Below, one piece after another: positions 8,076 through 15,582 of a stretch of DNA of 42,094 bases. The translations under genes and the position numbers were made by a program. Below the pieces are notes generated by a model. The model did not search any database, was not told the origin of the DNA, and saw only the letters and a program-made list of their open reading frames with translations. Position 1 is the stretch's first letter, and the number at the start of each line of letters is the position of its first letter. Where the stretch lies: contig JAGVUR010000177.1 in assembly GCA_019136135.1 (NCBI GenBank), forward strand, positions 1 through 42,094, written 5' to 3'. This stretch comes from Verrucomicrobiota bacterium. Lineage in GTDB: Bacteria > Verrucomicrobiota > Lentisphaeria > Oligosphaerales > Oligosphaeraceae.

Positions 8076-11000
8076 TCAATCGATTGTTGCCTTGACGATG
8101 ATGAAGTCATGTGGCTTGATGTTGAGGTGGAGTGTACCGTCTTTGCATTCGATCGGCAGATTTGTCTCTGCGTTTATGGCATTGAGGAATCGATGTTTTT
8201 TGAAAGTTGCTGTGGCGTTTGGGGTGTCGGTTCCATTGTTTGCGAAGATGATGAGAAGGTTGTTGCTTTTTCGGTATGCGACTGAGAGGACGTTCTTGTT
8301 GTCGATGTTAAGCGGGTAGTCATTTTGCCAGTAGTTATGTGCGATGCAGTCGTCTGTCCAGGGTTCGAAGTCGGCGATGGTGCCAAGTGTTTTTTGGATT
8401 GTTTTTGCGTCTGATCCTCGTTGGGCAGTTGGTTTGACCTCATGGGGGAGCAGGGTTGCGAGCATGGTTCTTGTGACCCAGGTACGGTTTTCCTTGGCGT
8501 CGTTGATGCCGTCAAGTACGGTTGGGAAGAAGCCTCCTTGCCTTCCGTGGCAGACTGTCCTGATGTAGTCTGGCGTGAAGCGTTCCTGGAAGTCGTTTGC
8601 TCCGTACTTCCATTCCATGCCCATCGAGTTTGTGGCGAAGGAGAGCGTTGGGAGTACGTTTGTGTTGGTATGGTGCACGGTGATCCATGGGTTTGGGAGT
8701 CCTCTTTCGACCATCAAGGTGAGCTGCCTCTTGGTATATTCCCTGATTCTCCACAATCCGAAGGAGGGGTGGATTTTCCCTGTGCTTTCATCGACGTACG
8801 CGTTGTTCGTCGCCCAGTTGAATGTCGCCTTGAAGAAGACATTGTCGTCGTAGATTCCATTGAACCCGATTTCCAGCATTTTGTCAAGGTAGAAAATGGC
8901 GTAGTCTGCGTACGAGTCATAGACGTGGTATCCATTTTTCCATTCGTCTTTCATGACAGGGAATTCCGGGAGTGCGTGTGCCGAGTCTGTGTTGCAGGTA
9001 TAGGGGTAGATTGTTGCCTTTTCCTTGACGTGATGGAGTGATTGTGCGATTCTGAATCCCGCTCTGGCATGGTTGATTGCGTATTGCTTGCGAAAGTCGC
9101 CCTTGGGCAGGCAGGGAAATTGTTCCGGTGGCTGCTCGAGGAGTTTTGCTACCCACTCATTGAGGTAATTGTCATCGACCTTTCCAGTATTGAGCGCTTC
9201 GATCAGTCTTTCGAGATAGTTGAAGTCCTTGAAAGCCGGGTATCTGCTTCCCCAGCTTGAGTATGCTCCCCAGTAGGGTGGCGAGTAGAGGCATCTTGAG
9301 ATTCTGGTTCCCTTTGTCGTGAACTGGTCGTTCCATCCTCTCCATCCTTGCGGCATGGGCTTGACTGGCGACGCCATCAAGGCGAAAGTGATCAGGCGTG
9401 GTTTTCCGGCTTTCCTCGGTTCATTGAAGAAATTAATTCGCAGTATGATGTCGCCATTGTCTTTTCGATGGTATTCGACCGCGTCCCTGTCCGGCGAGAT
9501 GATCCAGTTCTTGTCCCAATCTGCCGCGAAAGCGACTCCTCTTTGGTCGTCGCCGAGCCATGCGTATGGGATGAAGTTGCTGATGTTGGTTTGCTGGAGC
9601 GAACGGCTTCCCCAGACGAGTCCGTTGCCCTCGGGGATGAAGCCACCCGGGTTGGATCTCAGCCCTTCGCCTACGGGATGGTAGAGGATCGCGATGTCCT
9701 TCTTGAGGACGATGTCAAGATAGAACCTGTCCGGGGGATTGTCAGTGGGCTTGAGCGTCAAGTCGTATCTGATCAGTCCATCTTGCTCGAGTTCGCCGGT
9801 CAGGTCGATGTCCAGGCAAGGCGATGTCAGGGACGATGTGAATTGCTGCGAAATGCCATCCGATGGAAGGTATTGGACGGGAGTCGTGGTCCAAGGGATC
9901 GACGTTCCATTTTTTGTTGCGACGAGTTCGATAGGCTCTGCCAGGATTGGCGTGTCGAGCGAGGTGATTTGCCTTGGGAAGCCTCCTGGCTGCAGGTGGT
10001 ATTTCCTGAGGATGCAGGAGAGGTCGTCCCCTTGGCGTTCGATCTTGGTGAAGGGAGGCAGGATTCGGCGTGATTTGCCCAGGTTGTTTCCAAGCCACTC
10101 GAATTGCTCTGCTTGGATCTGCCGCTTTAGCAGGGTTGCATTTGATTTGGCATTCAGCAGGCTGAGTTCGTAAGTGCCGTCTGCGAGTGGCTTGCTAGGC
10201 TTGATGATTTTGTGTAGGACTGCGATGGTTCCGTTGTCGGTTTCCAGTTTTGTTCCTTCGTCCATGTTGACCTGGAATGTTTCGACTTCGTTGCCCTGAT
10301 TGTCGATGATCTTGAGTGTTAGGTGCTTATTTTGTTCGTCTTCGAAGTCTGCATTGATATCCAGTACGATGGAGTTTATGGACTGGTACCAAAGAATGTC
10401 GCCGCTGACTGGCGAATCGCCTTGGGCGAGGACTTTGATCTCGGAATCTGTTAGGGTTCGTTGGTAAACTGCGAGATTGGCGACTGAGAAATCCCTTTGA
10501 TCAGAGTTTCCCAGCAGGATGTTTCCAAGGTTTTCGGAGTCGATTTGTATTCCATGGGTTTGTTCGCCGACTTTGAGGCCATCCATGTAGAGTTCATATT
10601 GTTTTTCATTGAAGTTGATCGCGAAGTGCGTCCATTCTCCGAGTTTTGGCAGTCGATGAATGACGAGGTTTTGTTGCTTATGTCCTTTGAACGAATGTGC
10701 GCCGAGGATGAGGTATCCACCTTTTTGTTCCTGCAGGAAGATATATCCTGAAGGTTTGAATTCGCTTGAGATGAATCTCCTGTAGTTTTTTGAGTTTTTC
10801 GCTTCTGTCCTGACCCAGAAGCTTACGCTTCCCGGGATTTGGAATTTAGCGTTGTTGAAAGCGAGCGTACCTGTCGTGAGCTTGAGAGCATTTGTGTCTT
10901 TAGTTCTTCCTGCAGTTGGTTCGTATGTTCCTTTTGGATTGAATAGGATGGTGATGTCGTCGTTGGCGGCGAAATCCGGTTTTGTTTCCAAGGGTTTGTT

Positions 11001-11972
11001 GAATGAGTGCTCGAGCATGGCGAAGGATTCGAGATTGAACCAGATCCTGTCGCTCTTTGGCTTCCCGGTGATTGTTCTGTTCCAGATTTTCTTTCCCTGC
11101 TGGTCCAGGACTTTGAGTTTTGCGTTTAACGATGAGTTGATTGGAAGTTTTGACGTGATGTCGCAGTTTGCATTTGCATTGAGCGGCAGGTCGATTTCCG
11201 TTGTTGCGTTGTCTGCCGTGATTGTTCCTTGGAGCTTGCAGGGGGTATTGGAGTTGTTGACGAAGGTTCCTGGGAACCTGATTTCGCTGTAGAGTTGCTG
11301 GATTGCCGGCGCATTGGAATTGAATTGGAATGTCGAGTATGACTTGTGATCCATGAAGCCATTGACGTCAGTCATTGGCGCCTGGTATCCCGGTTGCGTG
11401 CGGAAGTTTCTGACCAGGAGGATTTTCCATTGGTCGTCGCTGAAGGAATCGAATCCGAAGTCCGATGCATTGAATCTGAGTTCTGCATGCCAATTGCCGT
11501 CGGTAATTGTGTGCTTGGCGAGGAGGCTGTTTTTCCATGGTTTTGCCGGCAATCCGTAGCCGGGATCATGGTGGTTTGCGAATGTTTTGCCGATGGAGTT
11601 GGCGATGAACTGGAAGTATCCGAATTTGTGTTGTTCGATGGTTCGGTTTTGGGTTGGTGGTTGGAACCAGACTTCAAGCGAGTCGTCGAGGACTGGATTT
11701 TCGTTTTCCCGTGGAGACGCCTTGAGTTTTCCTCGCGGCGGAGCCTCTGCGATGACGGCGAGATAGAGGTGGTTTTTGTCAAAGGCGAGATAGACGGTTG
11801 TTTTCCTATGGTCGAGCCGGGTGGGATTGGCACCTGAAATGGCAAGTGCCTCGTTCCATTCCGCTGGGTTCAAAACACCGTCGATCTGAGGTGGATTTTT
11901 AATAAAGGGCACGGTGAAGTTGGCTGCTTGGATCGAGCAGGCTATAAAAATGAGTGCGAGGATCGGTTTCAT
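8076..11972 (-). CDS. Large exported CBM9/LamG multidomain protein with glycosidase-like C-terminus (DUF6067/GH123-like)
   Basis: A 1298-residue protein with a signal peptide (MKPILALIFIACSIQA). Next comes a CBM9/DOMON-like module (about 20-220; IDGVLNPAEWNEA is typical). A LamG/concanavalin-type jelly roll follows (about 330-515; SVSFWVRTE, then LYMDGLKVGEQ). After a linker, the C-terminal half (about 650-1298) resembles the DUF6067/GH123-like group of Planctomycetes and Lentisphaerae, with WRGWNDQF, tryptophan- and tyrosine-rich segments and EIGFNGIYDDNVFF, whose paired Asp residues are candidate catalytic groups. The substrate is unknown; the modules point to an insoluble or complex glycan outside the cell. 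It is a lone gene on the minus strand, with no strong Shine-Dalgarno sequence before the ATG. Confidence 0.8.
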   Translation of the reverse strand: MKPILALIFIACSIQAANFTVPFIKNPPQIDGVLNPAEWNEALAISGANPTRLDHRKTTVYLAFDKNHLYLAVIAEAPPRGKLKASPRENENPVLDDSLEVWFQPPTQNRTIEQHKFGYFQFIANSIGKTFANHHDPGYGLPAKPWKNSLLAKHTITDGNWHAELRFNASDFGFDSFSDDQWKILLVRNFRTQPGYQAPMTDVNGFMDHKSYSTFQFNSNAPAIQQLYSEIRFPGTFVNNSNTPCKLQGTITADNATTEIDLPLNANANCDITSKLPINSSLNAKLKVLDQQGKKIWNRTITGKPKSDRIWFNLESFAMLEHSFNKPLETKPDFAANDDITILFNPKGTYEPTAGRTKDTNALKLTTGTLAFNNAKFQIPGSVSFWVRTEAKNSKNYRRFISSEFKPSGYIFLQEQKGGYLILGAHSFKGHKQQNLVIHRLPKLGEWTHFAINFNEKQYELYMDGLKVGEQTHGIQIDSENLGNILLGNSDQRDFSVANLAVYQRTLTDSEIKVLAQGDSPVSGDILWYQSINSIVLDINADFEDEQNKHLTLKIIDNQGNEVETFQVNMDEGTKLETDNGTIAVLHKIIKPSKPLADGTYELSLLNAKSNATLLKRQIQAEQFEWLGNNLGKSRRILPPFTKIERQGDDLSCILRKYHLQPGGFPRQITSLDTPILAEPIELVATKNGTSIPWTTTPVQYLPSDGISQQFTSSLTSPCLDIDLTGELEQDGLIRYDLTLKPTDNPPDRFYLDIVLKKDIAILYHPVGEGLRSNPGGFIPEGNGLVWGSRSLQQTNISNFIPYAWLGDDQRGVAFAADWDKNWIISPDRDAVEYHRKDNGDIILRINFFNEPRKAGKPRLITFALMASPVKPMPQGWRGWNDQFTTKGTRISRCLYSPPYWGAYSSWGSRYPAFKDFNYLERLIEALNTGKVDDNYLNEWVAKLLEQPPEQFPCLPKGDFRKQYAINHARAGFRIAQSLHHVKEKATIYPYTCNTDSAHALPEFPVMKDEWKNGYHVYDSYADYAIFYLDKMLEIGFNGIYDDNVFFKATFNWATNNAYVDESTGKIHPSFGLWRIREYTKRQLTLMVERGLPNPWITVHHTNTNVLPTLSFATNSMGMEWKYGANDFQERFTPDYIRTVCHGRQGGFFPTVLDGINDAKENRTWVTRTMLATLLPHEVKPTAQRGSDAKTIQKTLGTIADFEPWTDDCIAHNYWQNDYPLNIDNKNVLSVAYRKSNNLLIIFANNGTDTPNATATFKKHRFLNAINAETNLPIECKDGTLHLNIKPHDFIIVKATID

Positions 11973-12250
11973 AAAGGACTCTGTGATGTTTTTGAAGAAA
12001 AAAGTTTTTTACGGCGAAGGTGGAGTGTTTGGATTGCGGATACTAGCCCTAGCGGGACGTGAACAACTACCTTGGATTCGCGATTCTCATAATCTAAATG
12101 CGCTTTTGGTTACATCAACTGGATATCCACATAACTTAATAGAAGACAACACGTAGAAGGGCTATATTATTAATCGACTGATGGAATAATAGGACGTGGA
12201 AATGGAAACTGCAGTGATTTTAGTAGAGTAAATGACAAGGAGGTCAGGTG

Positions 12251-12667
12251 ATGAACTGGAAGCTATTCGCGATTTTGTCGGCGGTCTTTGCGTCGTTGAC
12301 GGCATTGTTTGCCAAGATTGGAGTCCGTGAAATCAATTCCAACCTGGCGACGGCAATCCGTGTGACCGTGATCTTGGTTTTTGCCTGGGGAATCGCCTTT
12401 GGAACCGGCGTGGTGGGCGAGATACGTACCACTTCGACGAAGACCTGGGTTTTTCTGGTCCTTTCAGGCATTGCGACTGGCTTGTCCTGGCTGTTTTATT
12501 TCCGTGCCTTGCAGTTGGGCGAGGCATCCAAGGTCGCTCCCCTGGACAAGCTTAGCGTCCCCTTGACCATCATCCTGTCCTTTTTGATCCTGGGCGAAGC
12601 CGTGACTTGGCAAGGCATCGTGGGAGGACTTTTGATTACCGCAGGCGTGTTGGTGCTGTTGATATAG
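12251..12667 (+). CDS. EamA-type (drug/metabolite superfamily) small membrane transporter
   Basis: 138 residues, the length of one EamA repeat, so it is expected to act as a dimer, as small DMT proteins do. The ATG at 12251 has AAGGAGG with a 7-nt gap; a GTG immediately upstream is a poorer choice. There are about five hydrophobic helices. Family features include the N-terminal AILSAVFASLTALFAKIGV segment, ALQLGEASKVAPLDKLSVPL and a C-terminal GGLLITAGVLVLLI helix. Such proteins export or import small metabolites across the inner membrane; the substrate cannot be predicted. It stands alone, with a palindromic repeat pair beginning 58 nt downstream. The 278-nt gap before it (11973-12250) shows nothing I can name. 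Confidence 0.9.
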   Translation: MNWKLFAILSAVFASLTALFAKIGVREINSNLATAIRVTVILVFAWGIAFGTGVVGEIRTTSTKTWVFLVLSGIATGLSWLFYFRALQLGEASKVAPLDKLSVPLTIILSFLILGEAVTWQGIVGGLLITAGVLVLLI

Positions 12668-12725
12668 CGCCTTAACTTCCTGAAAAAGCCAATAGGTGAA
12701 AATCGTTTTCACAGGTTGATTTTTT

Positions 12726-12928
12726 AACCTAAAAAAAGCAGTTGAAGCTGGATTTTACTCCTAATTAGATGATTATCAAATAGTTAGAAAGTTTATTCAT
12801 TTCACCATGTTGGTGAATTGAAATGCGTTGGTCTTCTGTAGCGCCTTTACAAGGCGCCCGGCATGGGGGCATCCTATCCCCGGGCTGAAGCCCGGGGTTA
12901 AGCATGGTCGGGCGCCTACGGCGCAAAG
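12726..12928 (+). repeat. Dispersed palindromic repeat, copy R3 (most complete)
   Basis: Order of blocks: leader AACCTAAAAAAAGCAGTTGA, then AGTTAGAAAGTTTATTC, then the small palindrome TTCACCATGTTGGTGAA. Next are the hairpin GCGCCTTTACAAGGCGC, a 9-bp GC hairpin CCCCGGGCT/AGCCCGGGG, GGTTAAGCATGGTCGGG, and finally GGCGCCTACGGCGC. Copies R1 and R2 share this order in full or part. It is non-coding. Confidence 0.8.
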
Positions 12929-13018
12929 TCCTTGGCACGAACCGGTCGTCCACAATCCATACGGGCGAAACCACGGACCAGACAAGGAAGATAGTTCGGA
13001 CTTGTCATCATGGTTTTT

Positions 13019-13150
13019 CGTAATACGTTGCGCTGTAAGCGCTTAACGATGCTTAACCCCAGGCTTCAGCCTGGGGAGGGAAAACCGCCAGGAGACCGTG
13101 CCTTGTAAAGGCACTACAATCATAAGGCGTCAACTGCTTTTTTTAGGTTT
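13019..13150 (-). repeat. Dispersed palindromic repeat, copy R4, inverted relative to R3
   Basis: Read on the minus strand it starts with ACCTAAAAAAAGCAGTTGA (about 13131-13149), then a TGCCTTTACAAGGCAC hairpin, the 10-bp hairpin CCCCAGGCTG/CAGCCTGGGG, GTTAAGCATCGTTAAGC, and ends at TAATACGTTGCGCTGTAAG. Together with R3 it forms a back-to-back pair whose outer ends are inverted copies of the same leader. The gene-free stretch 12668-13219 is filled mainly by this pair; about 90 nt between them (12929-13018) match nothing else in the window. Confidence 0.75.
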
Positions 13151-13219
13151 AAGGCATGTCACATGCGTTTCGAGTACGAAGTCGTGTAAAAGTCTTCGTG
13201 CCGTGGCAATGACTTTATG

Positions 13220-14440
13220 TCAAAACTTGTATGCGATTTGTCTTCGTTCTGCGAGGTAGAGCTGGTAGGGGTCTCCGAATGCCGGGCCGACGGAGAGCCA
13301 CCAGGAGCGCTTTCGTTCATTGAGGTCGAGTTCTGCGAAGGCGAATCCATGTTTCTGCGTTGTTTGGTCAAGCCAAACCCCGTCTCTGTCGATGATGGCC
13401 GAAGGCACTTTCGGGTCTGCGACTGAGACGACCATCGGCAGGCTGTTGTCGATGCATCGTGCCGACCATGTTTTGGACCAATGTGATTCCTTTGCGTCTC
13501 CCGCGAGGGGGAAGGCGAGGAAATCGGCTCCGTTAAGCCGTTGCATTCGCGCTGATTCCAAGAACCAATTGTCCCAGCAGATTGAGATTCCCACGTTTGC
13601 GAAATCCAGTTTGATGATGTTGAATTCTTTTCCGGGGATGATTCCTGATGTTTGCTCGCCGACTGTAAGGTGGACCTTCCTGAATAATCCGGCGAGATTT
13701 CCTGTCCTGTCGACGACGAAAGCCGTGCAGTGCAGGGTATTGTCCTGTTCTCTTTCAATGACACTTGCGCAGATGTTCGTGTTGTATTTTACGGCATAGT
13801 GCTTGCAGAGGTTGAAAGTAGGGCCGTCCTGTATGGGTTCCGACCGTTGGAAAGACGTTCCCGGCACACCTCTGCTGGGATGTGTTTCCGGGAGGAGGAT
13901 GAAATCCAGGCTTGGGACATTTTGGCAGAGGTTTTTGATTCCGGCCTCCATGTCGGCCCTGTTGCTTTCGAAGGTTGAGTTTGCTGGAGGGTAGTAAAGG
14001 TTGACTGCTGCGAGCCTTGCGATTTTTGGTGATACTGGGTTGGTTTCGGCGATTTCGAGGTTGTTGAATGTTGCGGTTCCTCGTTGCCACTTGTGCATGC
14101 ACCAGATGATGGCGTGGGTGCACTTTTCAGGTGCCTGGAAGACTTGCTCGAAATGGCGTTGGGTAGGAGACAGGTCCTTGAAAAAGACATAGTCTCGCTG
14201 CACCATGGTCGCGTCTGAATCCGTTGTGCTCCATGTGACGATGATCGTTGCATTGTTGCAAGAGCATTCGGGAACGATGGCATCGCAGGCGATCCTGTAG
14301 GATTTGCCAGGGATGACGGTGAAGACCTTTTCAAGGTAGCCCACTTCTTTTTCGCTGTCGAGCGTGATTCCCAGGGAGTTGCTGCCTTGATGAAATTGCG
14401 GTTTTGGAGCATGTTCCGGATAGTGAGTTGTCCAGGTCAT
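13220..14440 (-). CDS. Carbon-nitrogen hydrolase (nitrilase superfamily) with extra N-terminal domain
   Basis: 406 residues; the ATG at 14440 has GAGG 8 nt upstream. The C-terminal two thirds (about 140-406) is a nitrilase-superfamily fold with a complete Glu-Lys-Cys triad: Glu185 in LLPETHP, Lys255 in LFRKVHLTVGE and Cys288 in VGISICWDNWF. It should hydrolyse an amide (or nitrile) through a Cys thioester. The first 135 residues are not part of the usual fold. They look like an all-beta, carbohydrate-binding-like or CBM4/9-like jelly roll (FTVIPGKSYRIACDA, FNNLEIAE), but there is no signal peptide. Such a protein may deacylate or deamidate a sugar-linked compound in the cytoplasm. The neighbours give no pathway. 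Amidase activity is well supported; the substrate is unknown. Confidence 0.88.
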   Translation of the reverse strand: MTWTTHYPEHAPKPQFHQGSNSLGITLDSEKEVGYLEKVFTVIPGKSYRIACDAIVPECSCNNATIIVTWSTTDSDATMVQRDYVFFKDLSPTQRHFEQVFQAPEKCTHAIIWCMHKWQRGTATFNNLEIAETNPVSPKIARLAAVNLYYPPANSTFESNRADMEAGIKNLCQNVPSLDFILLPETHPSRGVPGTSFQRSEPIQDGPTFNLCKHYAVKYNTNICASVIEREQDNTLHCTAFVVDRTGNLAGLFRKVHLTVGEQTSGIIPGKEFNIIKLDFANVGISICWDNWFLESARMQRLNGADFLAFPLAGDAKESHWSKTWSARCIDNSLPMVVSVADPKVPSAIIDRDGVWLDQTTQKHGFAFAELDLNERKRSWWLSVGPAFGDPYQLYLAERRQIAYKF

Positions 14441-14773
14441 CTTGAAGTCCTCTTGGCTAAAATGTGATGGAACGAGAAGATGTTAATGGAATACTGTATA
14501 TGCTGCATGATGGCAAATCCATTTTCATGGTTTTTATTTCACGTAAAAACAAAGCAAAAATCGACGGTTTCGTACTCAAATGGCATGTGACATGCCTATT
14601 TCTGGCTGGGTTGGCGAAAAAGGTTTTTTGTTTCGACGAGCAAAGCCACGTATAGTTCGCGAATGTGTTTTCCGTGGAATAGTTGCACATGCGCGAATTG
14701 GGATTTGTGTGATTGGTGCTATGTTATTTGTTTCGGGTAGCAAGTGCTTGAGAGGGTTTGAGAGATAAGCGAT
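14441..14773. other. Intergenic region, no gene found
   Basis: This divergent gap separates the nitrilase-like gene (minus) from the DUF3037 operon (plus). Both promoters should lie here, but I see only weak candidates (for example TTGGGA near 14698 and TATGTT near 14720 for the plus strand). No reading frame in it looks like a real protein. Confidence 0.4.
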
Positions 14774-15571
14774 ATGAGCATAATGAACGTATATAAATAC
14801 ATGCCGTTGCGAATCATGCCGGATATTGAGACTGGCGAGTTCGTCAATATAGGCGTTGTGATGTTGAAAGAATTTCCTGCTCAGTTATGTTTCCGTGTTG
14901 AATGGAATCAGGTAAGGAAGCGTGTACTTGATTTTTTTGATCAGGTTGATTCTCGGATTATCGGTGAATCGGTTTCGCACATGGTGAAATCACTGGAATA
15001 TCATTGCCAGCGGCAAGATTCAGCCGTTGCATTCCGGGCGTTGGCTGCCATGAAGGAAGGCTTGGTTCAGTTCGGTGGAATCCGAGGGATTGTATCTGAA
15101 AAGAACATGCCTGTTGTTTTGGATGAATTGTTTGAAACCTTGGTTGAAATTCGCTCCCAGCCAAGATCTGATGGTGTGCGTGAAATAACCAATGGAATCA
15201 AGGCTGTTCTTGCAGAACTGGAGCTTGTCGATCGGTATAAGGCAAAAGTATATGAGAATGCGGAGGGATATCGCTTGAGAATTCCCTTTGCCTATGAAGA
15301 CCTAAAGGCGGCAACGCCAGTCAATTTAGCCAGGCGTAGGTATAATGACATCAAGGATCAGACAATTTTATGGGTTGAACGCTTCAATATGCTTGAAGCA
15401 TGTTTGCCGAAAAAAGTCATTGTTGCATATCGTCTGCCAAGCGAAACTGTCTTTGGCAGAGGAACGCTTCAAATGTGCCATGAATTCCTGACGCACTTGA
15501 AAGAGGTCAATCGGATCGAATGCATAATGGCCGATGATTATGAAGCCATGAAATATCATCTTGCAATATAA
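14774..15571 (+). CDS. DUF3037 family protein
   Basis: 265 residues. The N-terminus (YKYMPLRIMPDIETGEFVN, then IGVVML) is the hallmark of DUF3037, small cytoplasmic proteins of unknown biochemical role. In many genomes they sit next to HipA-like genes; none is present here. There is no signal peptide or membrane helix. The start at 14774 has GAGAGAT about 7 nt upstream; a second in-frame ATG lies three codons later. The stop is only 11 nt before the ribosome site and ATG of a secreted glycosidase, which in turn abuts two more, so it seems to be the first gene of a four-gene operon. A function in that context is unknown, and co-transcription may be incidental. Confidence 0.8.
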   Translation: MSIMNVYKYMPLRIMPDIETGEFVNIGVVMLKEFPAQLCFRVEWNQVRKRVLDFFDQVDSRIIGESVSHMVKSLEYHCQRQDSAVAFRALAAMKEGLVQFGGIRGIVSEKNMPVVLDELFETLVEIRSQPRSDGVREITNGIKAVLAELELVDRYKAKVYENAEGYRLRIPFAYEDLKAATPVNLARRRYNDIKDQTILWVERFNMLEACLPKKVIVAYRLPSETVFGRGTLQMCHEFLTHLKEVNRIECIMADDYEAMKYHLAI

Positions 15572-15582
15572 GGAGTGGAATC

